A DNA stretch of 64,000 nt, taken from NCBI GenBank assembly GCA_051000815.1, contig JBPCNX010000093.1, positions 1 through 64,000 on the forward strand, in the 5' to 3' direction. Below are positions 1-9,982 of this stretch, piece by piece; the first letter of the stretch is position 1; every line of letters starts with the position of its first letter. The notes beneath the pieces are model-generated. The model saw only the letters and a program-made list of their open reading frames with translations. It did not search any database and was not told the origin of the DNA. The translations under genes and the position numbers were made by a program. This DNA is from PSRF01 sp051000815. GTDB taxonomy: Bacteria; Acidobacteriota; Blastocatellia; Pyrinomonadales; Pyrinomonadaceae.

Positions 1-112
1 TGCGCGGCGTAGTTCATCGCTCATTTTCAATAGTCGGAGAGTGACGAAATAATCTGTTACTTCGCTGTTCAGCCAAACACCACTGCGGCAAACCTGGTTT
101 TCACACAGCCTC

Positions 113-212
113 GGTAGCGGGTGGGCCGATGGGCAGGGAGACGAACTGCCAGACCTTGGCGATTAAGGTACTGCATAGGATTGAGTGCTCGCGTATCGGC
201 CCACCGGCTACC
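113..212. repeat. fold-back (inverted repeat) element
   Basis: Two 18-bp arms, 113-130 (GGTAGCGGGTGGGCCGAT) and 195-212 (ATCGGCCCACCGGCTACC), are reverse complements with one mismatch and are separated by 64 bp. The element lies in non-coding DNA upstream of the first gene. No credible gene is seen in bases 1-291. It may be a small non-autonomous repeat or a structured RNA; nothing further can be said from sequence alone. Confidence 0.6.
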
Positions 213-291
213 GCCTGGTGGTACTGACTTCATCGGGTCCGGCCAAGAGTGAAGCAACAACTCTAAATGACATGAGAAATCAGAATGACAT

Positions 292-1224
292 ATGGAAAAT
301 GCGGCGACCCCTCCAGTGGCTATTCAGCACGGCTTTGCTCACGTAAACGGAGTCAGGCTTCATTATGCTGAAACGGGCACAGGCGACAATCTTGTCATCC
401 TCCTCCACGGCTTTCCCGAATTCTGGTACTCGTGGCGTCACCAATTGAGTGCGCTCGGTGCGGATTACCATGTCGTCGCTCCTGACTTGCGCGGTTACAA
501 CCTGAGCGACAAACCTGGACGAGTTGAAGACTACCGGCTGGATGTACTTGTCGGCGATGTGATCGGATTGCTTGACCACTTCGGCGCCGGCAAAGCAGCG
601 ATTGTTGGTCACGACTGGGGTGCAGGCCTGGCGTGGGCGGTAAGCCAAAAGTATCCGGAACGAGTCTCGAAGCTTGCCGTGATGCAGGTGCCGCCGGCAG
701 CCGTATGGCGCGCGAACATGAGCGCGCGACAGTTGTTGCGAAGCTGGTACATGTTCTTCTTTCAGCTGCCGCGTCTTCCGGAGTGGGTCATCAGTCGCGA
801 CGACTTCGCCGGTCTCGATCGAGTGTTCGAGGATAGAGTGGTGCGTCGAGGGAGTTTTACCGACGAAGATATTGACAGGTACAAAGATGCATTACGGCAG
901 CCAGGGGCGTTAACAGCGGCAGTGAACTACTACCGAGCCAATGTCTTTCGCCTGATGCGGCGATCGCACGCGCCGGTTGACTCGGGTTTAACCCCTCCGG
1001 GCGAGACGCCGAATTCGCCAAAGGATGGTCGTATCCGGGTGCCGACGCTTTTCATTTTTGGTGAACAGGATTTTGCGATTCTGCCGCAGACCGTCGAAGG
1101 CGTAGCTAACTACATCGACGCGCCTTGTCGCGAGTTGCGAATCCCAGACAGCAGTCATTGGGTCCAGAACGAAGCAGCCGAAGAAGTGAATGCGGCGTTG
1201 CTTGAGTTCTTGGATTCGAAGTGA
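292..1224 (+). CDS. alpha/beta hydrolase, epoxide hydrolase-like
   Basis: A 310-aa cytosolic alpha/beta-hydrolase. The oxyanion-hole motif HGFP is at residues 39-42. The nucleophile elbow GHDWG at 106-110 carries Asp108 as nucleophile, as in soluble epoxide hydrolases and haloalkane or fluoroacetate dehalogenases, rather than the Ser of esterases. The catalytic His lies in SSHW near residue 289, and an acid is expected in the FGEQD segment. The cap region (about 140-230) is rich in Trp, Phe and Arg, as in epoxide hydrolases. Length is typical for the family. Hydrolysis of an epoxide to a diol is the most likely reaction; dehalogenation cannot be excluded. It is a single gene with no obvious partners. 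Confidence 0.85.
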   Translation: MENAATPPVAIQHGFAHVNGVRLHYAETGTGDNLVILLHGFPEFWYSWRHQLSALGADYHVVAPDLRGYNLSDKPGRVEDYRLDVLVGDVIGLLDHFGAGKAAIVGHDWGAGLAWAVSQKYPERVSKLAVMQVPPAAVWRANMSARQLLRSWYMFFFQLPRLPEWVISRDDFAGLDRVFEDRVVRRGSFTDEDIDRYKDALRQPGALTAAVNYYRANVFRLMRRSHAPVDSGLTPPGETPNSPKDGRIRVPTLFIFGEQDFAILPQTVEGVANYIDAPCRELRIPDSSHWVQNEAAEEVNAALLEFLDSK

Positions 1225-1324
1225 GAAACCGACACGAAAAGAATGTTGTGAGAAGGCTTCCTGGCCGGAGTTTCAGGTGATCCGACTCGCTTTGCCTCAA
1301 AAGTCACGCGCTATGTCAGGTTTC

Positions 1325-1516
1325 GGCTTTGCCGCCGGATGTGGGGCGGTGGCTCTGCCCCGCCCTACGCCGTGCTTTTTACATTTGGGCTCTGCCCTGG
1401 TGCGGCCTTTGAGCCAATAAACCGAGCTGCAAAGCTCGAACTGGGGCATAGCCCGGAAACAAATCTGGCCGCCGTCGGCGGGACAAAGCCTCCGCCGCAG
1501 ATCCGGTGGCAAAGCC
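1325..1516. repeat. fold-back element in intergenic region 1225-1559
   Basis: The 335-bp gap after the hydrolase holds arms 1325-1339 (GGCTTTGCCGCCGGA) and 1502-1516 (TCCGGTGGCAAAGCC) that match in reverse complement at 14 of 15 positions. Similarity continues outward for a few bases. Internal GC-rich palindromes such as GGGCGG/CCGCCC and GGGCTCTGCCC lie between them. The style (outer arms plus nested palindromes, about 190 bp) resembles the composite elements near 39.9, 40.7 and 45.0 kb, although the sequence differs. No gene is seen here. Confidence 0.55.
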
Positions 1517-1559
1517 AAAGCTCACCAACCTTTGACTCTTAGGGCAAAGGGGATTCTTA

Positions 1560-3365
1560 TTAAGGACGCAGACGAACTCGATAAAGTTTGTAGTCACCCA
1601 CTTGTTCACCTTCATCACGCTGATACCAGCGATCCAGATTCGACAAATCCGGCCCCCCATTCAATGGAACGATCAGATAGGAGATGACGTGCTGCGCAGC
1701 CAGGTCTCGGTTAAACGAGGCGGCGTACATCTCATACTCGGCAACCTTCGCTGCGATTTCGTCCTGCGAGATCGGCTTTGCTGCCACGGCCAAATCCGGT
1801 ATCACCCGTTCGTGACCAAAGGCCGCAGCCGCAAAAGTGCTGGTGGGTTTACTCAATTCTTTTTCGAACGTGTTCCTATCTACGCCAGTGAAGTAGAGGT
1901 ATCTATAAAAGCGCGCGCGGCTCTCTCCGTCAGCCAGATGCAGAAAGTCGAAATGGGGCGCCCAGAAGACCGCTTGCGGTGCGAACGTCGGCAGGATCAC
2001 TGCAACTTTATTGTCGCTGGCCAGAACGAGCGGGCGAGGATCCGAACCGGAAGTTGTGTTGCTGGCTTCCGACCCAGCGAGTTGTCTGAGCCGTTGGCAA
2101 ACCGCGGCAGCGCGATCCGTGAACTGGCTGTCTCGAATGATTATCTTTGCAGGAGCAAGTATCTCGATGGCGGCCCACCAGATCGCTATGAACACCAGGC
2201 GACCCGCGAGGCGATAGCGAATTGGCTTCGTTCCTTCCCGACCACGCCAGATCAGGATGATTGTTATTACTAACCCCGCCAGCACAACATAATTTGTGAT
2301 GAACCACTCGTAATGAAAAGGTTGCAGGGAACGACCTGTGATTATTTGCTGATTAAAAACGACTAGCGGCGTGAGGCAGAGAGAAATGGCAAAGACCGTT
2401 TCCGGAGCGCGCCAGTTTATGCGATTTCTGCGGGCACTGATCGCAATGAGTGCAATCAGAACCAGCCCGAGCAATTCAGGAATCCGAAGTAGGTCGGGAG
2501 CGTGGGAAAGAATCAACTTTTGCCCCGCATCCATTGTTTGAGACCGGTGAGACACAAGTATGAAGTACGGAACCAGCGCTGCCAGCGCTATCAGCACGAT
2601 TGTCGCAAACGCTTTGATGTCTCGTTGCGCCTCAGCGCGATAGGAAATGAGCCACGTAACTGCCAGACAGGCCAGCCACGCAAAAGCCGTCGTCCATAGA
2701 AAGAAATACGAGAAGATCAATAAGGCGAGAGCCACACCGGCGGCGAGTGCCCAGCGAAACGAACGTCGTTTATCGGTCAGAGACTTCCAGACGAGGGTGC
2801 AGAGGATAAAAAACAGCGGAAACGGGGCGACCGGTTCGTAGCGGCGCAGGAAGGGAAGGAAAGAATAGTTGGAACCGGAGATAAAAAGGTGAACCAAACC
2901 CTGTCCGGCGACGAGAGCACCAAAGCAAAGCACCACCACTGAACCCGCGGCCGCTAATTTTTCGTCCTTTGTTACGGTTGCTATCAGCCAGAAAATCGCC
3001 AGGCAAGAAAAGAACGGCGCCAAAATCCCCAGGATGATAAATGCTGTTGAAGATGAGAGCCCGAGTATGCGGGCCGGACCGGCTATCAGGTAGGCAGGAA
3101 CAAACTGGATCGAAAACAACGACTCCGGCTGCGGTTGGCCGGGTCGATCATCACGCCCGGTGTAAGGATCGTTTCGCCTGGGCCTGCCATCGATCAGAGC
3201 CTGAACGTAAGCAGAGTAAACCCACTCGTCGCCATGCAGCTCAGCATAACTGCCGTTCCACTGAGAGCCGCGGCTCCCCCACATTAAGAACTGAGGAATC
3301 AGGGCGAGCAGAGTGACGGCAACCGCACCCAATACTGCCCATTTCCAGTTTCCAACGTGCCGCAT
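1560..3365 (-). CDS. multi-pass membrane protein, GT-C glycosyltransferase-like
   Basis: A 601-aa polytopic membrane protein. An N-terminal transmembrane helix (about 9-28) is followed by a long extracytoplasmic loop containing HGDEWVY, with acidic residues 46-47. An acidic pair in the first periplasmic loop is a hallmark of GT-C glycosyltransferases that use polyprenyl-phosphate sugars. About ten further hydrophobic segments run to residue 390, then a soluble C-terminal domain of about 200 residues. Family membership is inferred from topology and the DE motif only, and the substrate is unknown. It lies 35 bp downstream of the ICMT-like gene on the same strand, so the two probably form an operon acting on a lipid or cell-envelope glycan. 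Confidence 0.55.
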   Translation of the reverse strand: MRHVGNWKWAVLGAVAVTLLALIPQFLMWGSRGSQWNGSYAELHGDEWVYSAYVQALIDGRPRRNDPYTGRDDRPGQPQPESLFSIQFVPAYLIAGPARILGLSSSTAFIILGILAPFFSCLAIFWLIATVTKDEKLAAAGSVVVLCFGALVAGQGLVHLFISGSNYSFLPFLRRYEPVAPFPLFFILCTLVWKSLTDKRRSFRWALAAGVALALLIFSYFFLWTTAFAWLACLAVTWLISYRAEAQRDIKAFATIVLIALAALVPYFILVSHRSQTMDAGQKLILSHAPDLLRIPELLGLVLIALIAISARRNRINWRAPETVFAISLCLTPLVVFNQQIITGRSLQPFHYEWFITNYVVLAGLVITIILIWRGREGTKPIRYRLAGRLVFIAIWWAAIEILAPAKIIIRDSQFTDRAAAVCQRLRQLAGSEASNTTSGSDPRPLVLASDNKVAVILPTFAPQAVFWAPHFDFLHLADGESRARFYRYLYFTGVDRNTFEKELSKPTSTFAAAAFGHERVIPDLAVAAKPISQDEIAAKVAEYEMYAASFNRDLAAQHVISYLIVPLNGGPDLSNLDRWYQRDEGEQVGDYKLYRVRLRP

Positions 3366-3400
3366 CGATGTAGTTGAGCTGGCTTGAGAAGACTTGCGGA

Positions 3401-4084
3401 TCAGTAGACTCCTGGAATTACCCTTGCCGTCGTCGCCTTGTAGTCATGATACTCGGGAAAGGCCTGTTCCAGTACCGCTTCTTCATTGGCCATTCGCTGC
3501 AGCTGGATCACGATGTGAACGATGAATATTAACGCGGTGTAAATCGAAAAGAATTGCAGCAGGATCCCGAACGAAGCCACTTCTTCGAAAAGGTACAAAG
3601 GATGGCGAACGATCCGGTACGGCCCGGAAGTAACAAGTCTCCTGGCCTCGGCCATCAAACTAAACGAGCGGCCCAGGTGCGCGAGCGCCACGATAGACAT
3701 GATTGTCCCAAAAACACTTACTGCTGTGGCTAGCAGGCTCTGGGTCAGCGAAAGTTCCGCCCGCGGAAACAAAGTTAGCATGGCGACGAGGAATGTCCCC
3801 ACGATCGCCATCACCCGCGGCAGGAGGTGTTTGGCTTTTCCGACCGGTTCCAGCCTGATGAAAAAGAGAAGAGTCATCAGCGCCATAAAACAGACCGTTG
3901 AAGTTCGTGATACCGCATCCACGGTAAACTTTACCGAGGCCGGTTGCCCTGTGCTGTAGTGAGTCATCAGCAAGGCATAAAGTTCGGCGAACTTCAGCAT
4001 TACCACGAACAGGAAAAATGCTGAAGGGACAGCGCGGCTTATCAGATCTATTAACTTGGCGTAGTTGAAGCGACTTGAGTTCAC
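3401..4084 (-). CDS. isoprenylcysteine carboxyl methyltransferase-like membrane protein
   Basis: A 227-aa integral membrane protein with about five or six hydrophobic segments. The ICMT/PEMT signature GPYRIVRHPLY (residues 154-164) precedes a hydrophobic segment and a C-terminal acidic stretch (ANEEAVLEQAFPEYHDYK). In the ICMT and phospholipid N-methyltransferase families this RHP region plus the C-terminal Glu-rich segment binds S-adenosylmethionine. The bacterial substrate is unknown; lipid or quinone-like small molecules are likelier than prenylated proteins. It is first gene of an apparent two-gene operon with the GT-C-like protein at 1560-3365. Confidence 0.75.
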   Translation of the reverse strand: MNSSRFNYAKLIDLISRAVPSAFFLFVVMLKFAELYALLMTHYSTGQPASVKFTVDAVSRTSTVCFMALMTLLFFIRLEPVGKAKHLLPRVMAIVGTFLVAMLTLFPRAELSLTQSLLATAVSVFGTIMSIVALAHLGRSFSLMAEARRLVTSGPYRIVRHPLYLFEEVASFGILLQFFSIYTALIFIVHIVIQLQRMANEEAVLEQAFPEYHDYKATTARVIPGVY

Positions 4085-4373
4085 GGTAAGAAACCCCGGT
4101 GTGTTGGCTTTTTATTCTTATGAAAGAGTGACGCAGACTTTGTGGAGTCAGCGCGGGCGTCAGTTGAGGTTGCGGTTATGGGCAGGTGTGCTGGCAGTCA
4201 GTAAGGCAAAATAAGTTTAGAAAGCCAGCACCCGTCAGCCATTATGTCATCCTTCGCGCTATGATGGGTGCAAAAATTTCTATGCGCTGGTGACAAAAAT
4301 TGACAGCTGCGAACATGGAGAGTGCTATGAGTCCAGGTTTAAGCTCCGCCATCCAGATAAGTGGAGGCTCAGA

Positions 4374-5141
4374 ATGACTGACGAAAGCAATGCCGTTCTT
4401 TATTCGGTTGAGGGGGCGGTGGCGCGAATCACGCTCAACAGGCCCGACAAGAGAAATGCCCTCAATGATGGGGTAATTGCCGGAATCAAAAGCGGTTTGC
4501 GCCAGGCGGATGCTTCGGAGGATGTAAGGAGTGTTGTGATCATAGGCGCTGGTCCGGATTTCTGTGCTGGAGCAGACCTTTCAGCACTCCAGAAGATCTC
4601 TAACGCATCCATCGCCGAAAATGTGCTCAATGCGCGCCTGTTGAGGGAGCTCTTTGCGTTGATGCGCCAAGTGAGGGTTCCGTTGATTGCCGCTGTTCGC
4701 GGTCGCGCTTTGGCAGGTGGATGTGGCCTCGCGAGTGCCGCCGACCTGGTGCTCGCCGCCGAATCGGCGCGCTTCGGATATCCGGAAGTAAGAATTGGGT
4801 TCGTGCCGGCGATGGTGACGGCAATTCTTCGCCGCAACGTTTCCGAGAAACATGCCTTTGAATTGCTGACAAGCGGCGGCGAGATTAGTGCGCAGCGCGC
4901 GTATGAAATCGGTGTGGTTAACCGCGTGTTCCCCGATGCCACCTTCGAAGGCGATGTAGCTGCCTACGTCGCCGGGTTTGAGAAGATGAGCAAATCTGCG
5001 GTTGCACTCACAAAATCGCTGCTCTACCAGACAGACGGAATGGCTTTTCGTGAGGCACTGGAAACCGGGGTGGATGTCAACGTGATCGCTCGCCAATCCG
5101 AAGATTGTAAGCAGGGAATTGCGCGCTTCCTGAAGAATTGA
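4374..5141 (+). CDS. enoyl-CoA hydratase/isomerase family protein
   Basis: A 255-aa crotonase-fold protein. ATG 4374 is chosen over the upstream in-frame ATG at 4290 because GGAGG (4363-4367) sits six bases before it and the family's N terminus begins there. Oxyanion-hole segments are FCAGADL (63-69) and the GRALAGGCGLA loop. The first catalytic Glu of true hydratases (Glu144 of rat crotonase) is replaced by Gly118 in GGCGLA, while the second (Glu164) is kept as Glu138 in GYPE. One-Glu crotonases are often isomerases or have other activities, so hydration of enoyl-CoA is not assured. It stands alone on the plus strand. Confidence 0.85.
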   Translation: MTDESNAVLYSVEGAVARITLNRPDKRNALNDGVIAGIKSGLRQADASEDVRSVVIIGAGPDFCAGADLSALQKISNASIAENVLNARLLRELFALMRQVRVPLIAAVRGRALAGGCGLASAADLVLAAESARFGYPEVRIGFVPAMVTAILRRNVSEKHAFELLTSGGEISAQRAYEIGVVNRVFPDATFEGDVAAYVAGFEKMSKSAVALTKSLLYQTDGMAFREALETGVDVNVIARQSEDCKQGIARFLKN

Positions 5142-5231
5142 ATCGGAGGGATCGCTGCCACAAGGGAGATGCGTTCTATTCGACGCAACCCCGATGGGAT
5201 TGCTCCTCTATTACAACTGGATCTCAGGGTT

Positions 5232-5270
5232 GCCGCGCTTCGCGGCTCACTGCTCACTGCTCACTGCTTA
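5232..5270. repeat. short palindrome and tandem 7-mer
   Basis: A perfect 6-bp-arm palindrome GCCGCGCTTCGCGGC (5232-5246) is followed by TCACTGC iterated three times. It lies between the convergent ends of the hydratase-like gene and the TPR gene. The palindrome could form an RNA hairpin but has no T-run. Confidence 0.4.
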
Positions 5271-6283
5271 GATTCGCGAAGACTCTTGATAGCGTTACGG
5301 ATTGCGTCCGCGTTCTTGGCGCCGGGCGCTTTCCGCAAATACTGCTCAAGTTCTGCTGTGGCTCGAGCGCGATCCCCGATCTTCTCGTAGACTCGAGCGA
5401 GTTGGAGGTGAACTTCGGCGAGTTTCTTATTTTGACGCGAAACCTGGATCAGTGTTTTTTCCGCCTCCGTTAAAGCAAAAGTGCGTTCTTCTGCGGCTGC
5501 CGCTGATTTGGCCTTGTCGATTGTTGAAGCCTGCTCGACCAATGCCGTTCCCTGCGCCAGCAGATACTGAGGTTCGGAGGGATTGAGACGGGCGGCTTCG
5601 GCGTAAATGCGCGCCGCTACCGCGTACTTTCGTTGCTGCATCATCACGCGGGCGAATAGTTCGTAGACGCGGTCATCCTTCGGATTGACCCGTCGAGCCT
5701 CATCCAGATGTTTGATTGCATCCGAAAAGTTTCCCTGTCTGGCAAGCTCCCCGGCGAGCACAAACCGTGCGTTAAAATAGTCGGGAAAAATCTTTATCGC
5801 GCTTTCGTACGCAGCCAGCGCATCCGCAACACGGTTTTCGCGAGCGAGTTTGAGCCCGCCTTGAAAAGCAGCGAGCGCGGCCGGTGGAATGTCCTGAACG
5901 AAACTGAACCCGGGGCGTGGAGGACGTATACCTCCGACAGGCACCAGGGTGACCTCAACGGTGCGCACCTCGCCCGGCTGATCTGACGAGGTATCTCGCA
6001 CAAAGTCGACAGATTCACTCACCGGATTGTAGTCAACCGCTGCCACCACGACTGTGTAGCTCGTGTCGGTAAGTCCGGTGAAGGTGAAGTCGCCTTCGTT
6101 GTTCGTCACGGTCTGATTGACCATCGCGCCATTTTTCTCGAGGGTGACAGACGTACGGCCGATGTTTACACCTGCTGCCTTTCGGACCTTGCCTCTGATC
6201 GTATGGCCCTGGGCGCTGGCAGACTCGGCGCTGACCAACAACCCGACGAACAGAGCGGCAATAAAGGTGGTCGGAATTCTCAT
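5261..6283 (-). CDS. secreted TPR protein with carboxypeptidase regulatory-like domain
   Basis: A 340-aa exported protein. A Sec signal peptide spans about residues 1-25, ending SASAQG. A CarboxypepD_reg/Cna-B-like beta-sandwich domain follows (about 28-110, with DFTFTGLTDTSYTVVV). The C-terminal half (about 140-335) is a TPR array with repeats such as ALAAYESAIKIFPDYFNAR and AARIYAEAARLNPSEPQYL. It probably acts in the periplasm or at the outer membrane as a binding scaffold. The gene lies directly downstream of the Oar-like receptor, separated by a terminator, and shares its regulatory-like domain type, so it may serve the same envelope process. Substrate unknown. Confidence 0.75.
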   Translation of the reverse strand: MRIPTTFIAALFVGLLVSAESASAQGHTIRGKVRKAAGVNIGRTSVTLEKNGAMVNQTVTNNEGDFTFTGLTDTSYTVVVAAVDYNPVSESVDFVRDTSSDQPGEVRTVEVTLVPVGGIRPPRPGFSFVQDIPPAALAAFQGGLKLARENRVADALAAYESAIKIFPDYFNARFVLAGELARQGNFSDAIKHLDEARRVNPKDDRVYELFARVMMQQRKYAVAARIYAEAARLNPSEPQYLLAQGTALVEQASTIDKAKSAAAAEERTFALTEAEKTLIQVSRQNKKLAEVHLQLARVYEKIGDRARATAELEQYLRKAPGAKNADAIRNAIKSLRESKQ

Positions 6284-6351
6284 CCTGATGACTCCTTGCG
6301 TTCCGGTAGACTAAGCGAACAAGCGTTTCAAATATAATCTCGCAACGAAAG

Positions 6352-6388
6352 GATAAAGAAAAGGTGGAGCCATATTTCAGGCTCCACC
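6352..6388 (-). terminator. rho-independent terminator of the receptor gene
   Basis: On the minus strand a perfect 9-bp stem GGTGGAGCC/GGCTCCACC with an 8-base loop (6363-6388) is followed directly by TTTTCTTT. It lies just after the restored stop codon of the receptor gene. Confidence 0.85.
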
Positions 6389-6419
6389 CGTTAAGCGACC
6401 GTCAGTTTAGGCGAAATCG

Positions 6420-9400
6420 CTAGAAGCGGAATTTCGCCGCGAACTGGAAGGCTCGCGGACCTCCAGTGCCGAACACACTCGTTGTGCGAGCTGTTGGGGC
6501 CGTGGAAAATGTTTCTGATGGCATCCGGCGACGTGCCCTCGTCGGCGAGGGTCAAGGCCGCTGGATAGATCAGATTCGCATAGTTGAACAGGTTGAAGAC
6601 CTCACCAATCAAATCGAGTTTTACGCGCTCGTTGAAGCTGAAGGTCTTGGTGACTCGGAGATCCTGCGACAGGACCGAATCGCCACCAATCTGTGTCCCT
6701 TCCGGGAGCAACGCAAGCGGAACGATGGGATCGAAGAACGACGGATGCGTGCTATCGCAACGCCCAGTCGGACTATCCGCACCGCAATCCGCACCAAGTG
6801 TGGGAATGCTTGCGTTGTAAGCAGTGATTAGCCCGTTCAAGTCGCTGATACTCCTGATCTCGCGCCCGATTGAACCGTTGCGCGTGCCAGGCAGGTAAGA
6901 GGCGAACATTCCAGTGCGGGACAGGTCGACGAAGTGCGGCAGAAATACGCTTTGTGGTCCGCCACTAAAGGCCGTTGAGATCAGCGAAAGCTGCCAGCCG
7001 CCCAGCACATTCTTCTTAAAGCTACTGCTGCTGTTGCGGAAGAACGGCAGATCATAGATTGCACTCACCACGAAACGATGGGTGCGATCAAGACCCGCGG
7101 GACCAAACTCAGGACCGAAGTCGTTGAGGTTAGTGACGGTGGCGCCGAGGCCCAACGCATCTCCGCCGAACGCCTTGAATCGCGACAGCGAATAGCTGGC
7201 GGTCATCTGGAAGCCGTTCGAGAAGCGGCGATCGAGTCTGAAGAGTCCCGCCAGATAAGTCGAGTAACCCGACGAATCAGCGTAAGGCACAGTGTTACCA
7301 AAGGCCGTGCGTGGGCCAGTTATGTCATCGTCAATCTTATTTACGTCGTAGACTAGGACTTCATGGAGGCCCTTGCGATAGTTCAAGTCGCCCTGGAAAA
7401 CCATGCCCCAGGGGAGTTCACGTTGCAGGCCGATGGAGTATTGAATCGAGTAAGGCACCTGAAACTCAGTCGAGAAAAGCGGACCCGAAATGGCTCCCGC
7501 GCACTCGAGTGATGTTTGCCCTGCCGGACAGTTGAACTGTCGCGATTCAATCTCAGCACGCGCCGGACCGATTAGTGCCAGTGCCTGGGCGAGAGTCAAC
7601 TGACCTTCACCGAAGCGACCGTCCCCTCCTGGAAACAGCGGGCTTTGGAGATCCACACCAACGAGGAACAACTCCGCTCCCGGCGGGCCAAGATCGGCAC
7701 GCTCGAAGAGCCGCAGGTTGTCGATGGTGTTGTCGTAGTAGATGCCGACACCGCCGCGGATGACGGTGCGACCATTACCGGCTACGTCCCAGGCGAAACC
7801 AACGCGCGGTGCGATGTTGTTGTTATCCCTCGGGCTGGCGGCGGTGCCTCTGCCGAATAGAGAAGAGATGATCGCCGGGTGGCCAAGGTCGTGGTTCCAG
7901 AGGTTGGTATCGATCCGGTAGGAAAGACCATAATTGAAAGTGAACCGCGGACTCAATTTCCACGAGTCGTTCCCATAGAACGAGAAGCGGTTGTTAAGGG
8001 TATCGCTGCGATCGCTGTTGAAAGGAAGAACGTCGCTACCGATGCCCATCGAAATGTCGCGGACGGGAGCGTTCAGGAAGTCAGCTTCCGTGACGAGTGT
8101 TACTGGCGTCGTCAGGGTCGCGGGATCGAAGAGCCTGATGCGGGCAGGTTTCGCAAACGCGAATATGCCGTTGATCGAAGTCCGCTCATAGTTTCCTCCG
8201 AACCGGAAGATGTGATCACCGCGGACCCAGGTCAGGTCGTTGCGGAACTGATAGCGCTCCTGAAAAGTCGATTGCGGTGCGATGTAATTCGTGCCCGACT
8301 TCCAGGTTTGCGTGCCCAGAATGCGAATCTCCGGTAGGCCTTCCACCTTGGGATTGATGACATTGGAGAAGTCGCTCAGATTGAACACGAAATTGTTAGT
8401 CACCGTCGGGCTGAACGTGTGCGTTATACCCGAGACGATGTTGTGTGACCGGTTGGTCACCAGCTGATTGTTCGATTCAAAGATGCGCGAAGCGGATTCA
8501 CGCGGCACAATTCCCGAGCCGGGCGCGAACGGCACATCCTGGAAATTGTCATTGAACGAATAGCGTGTGTTGATAGTCGTATTCCCGCTGACTACCCAAT
8601 CGATCTTTGTAGTCAACAGTTTTTCATCGAATGGGTTGGATGTGAAACCGGCAAAAGACGGAGCCTCGAGAGGGTTGTGCAGAGCTGAACCGTCCTGGTT
8701 GTTGCCTTCGTAGTTGAAGAAGAAGAAGAGCTTGTTGCGCTTGATGGGACCACCAAGCGTGCCTCCGTATTGTTGCCGGTCGAACGGAATCGTCGTCGCC
8801 TGAGCGGCGAGAGGAATGCCATTGGCGGCATCCAGTCTACCGAGAGACGGAAACGCTGCCCACTTGTTATGCCGGGCATAGATGTAACCGTTACCGTGAA
8901 ACTCGTTGGTGCCAGACTTCGAGATCACATTTACGGAACCAGTCGAAGAAGCGCCGGTCGAGAGATCGAAGTTGGAGATACCAAGTTGAAACTCCTGCAC
9001 AATTTCCTGCGAGAAGTTTTGTACGGTAGTACCGACAACGTTATCGACCACGGATCCGCCATCGATTGCGATCTGGGTAGACCGGCCGGCCTGTCCGGCG
9101 ATCGAGATTCCAGTGTAGTTAGCTTTTGTCGGGTCGAAGCTACCACCCTGAACCGTTTCCACTCCCGGCTGAAGCTGAGCCAGGTCGAGGAAATTGCGTC
9201 CATTCAACGGCAGATTCTGAATCTGTCGTGTGTTAACGACTCCAGAAACCGTATTGTCCGTGCGATCGATTTGAACATCACCGCCGCCGACAACCGTCAC
9301 AGTCTCATCCGGCACTCCTATCTCAAGATGGATGTCGAGAGGCAAGGTTTGACCGACAGCGACGACCACGTCGGAAACGACGGACGTTTTGAAGTTCGTG

Positions 9401-9641
9401 CCGGCTACCTTAACCTCGTACGTTCCCGGCGGCAGCTGGGAAATCCGATAGGTCCCGTTCTCAGCCGTTGTTGTGGTGCGAGTCAATTCGTTGCTATGTT
9501 TCTTGCTGTGACCGAGGCGCTTTGAACCACCGCATTCTGAGGATCGGTGACGGTTCCTTCGATCGAGCCAATCGGCTCCTGGGCGAAGGCTACCGAAAAA
9601 GCGAAGACCACGCCCAGGATCACCCTAAAAGCGTACTTCAT
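6420..9641 (-). pseudogene. TonB-dependent receptor-like (Oar-type) outer-membrane protein, two frameshifts
   Basis: The start is ATG 9641-9639 with AGGAGA upstream, followed by a signal peptide (MKYAFRVILGVVFAFSVAFA) and a CarboxypepD_reg domain. The frame breaks at about 9486: ...ARNIATN is followed by TGA, while the next frame continues TRTTTTAENGTYRISQLPPG. One extra T would rejoin them. The main frame (9486-6391) encodes a plug domain (VVNTRQIQNLPLNGRNFLDL) and a long beta-barrel. Near 6502-6515 a second shift occurs: the open frame ends in unrelated residues, while the other frame reads TTSVFGTGGPRAFQFAAKFRF and stops at 6420, the usual barrel end with terminal Phe. Both breaks lie at short A/T runs, so either true inactivation or base-calling error is possible. 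Intact, it would import or bind large substrates such as glycans or peptides at the outer membrane. Confidence 0.8.
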
Positions 9642-9982
9642 ATTTATGCTCTCCTTTTCTGAGGCAGAAAAATGCCGCGTCTTGCCTAAGCGGCAATCAA
9701 TCATGACCGGGGAGATCAGTTTAGAGAGGAGACTAGTGGAAAAACTGTTAGGGGAGAGACCGCACAGTTGCTTTCGCAAATGCTATGCCCACAACTCTCA
9801 CCAGTGGGTGAGGCAAGCTTGCTCTTATACTTAGCTGAGAATGAAGTAAAATTCGCGAGATCCAAATTTCCAAAAATCTGATAAGACTCCAGAATTCACG
9901 ATCACCGAAATATCGTTGCTACGAGATTTCGTCGACAGGCTTGGTGGAAATGAAGGCGGTATGGGTTGTTGGTCCAAACCTA
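9642..9982. other. intergenic region upstream of the receptor gene
   Basis: A 341-bp non-coding stretch between the receptor start and the end of the mutase operon. It must carry the receptor promoter on the minus strand, but no hexamer pair stands out. The only clear signal is the receptor ribosome-binding site next to 9641. No RNA gene is recognised. Confidence 0.4.

Noticed and set aside
8770..9525. 251-aa plus-strand frame antisense to the receptor
   Set aside because: It is an antisense shadow of the receptor coding sequence with no family signature, signal or ribosome-binding site.
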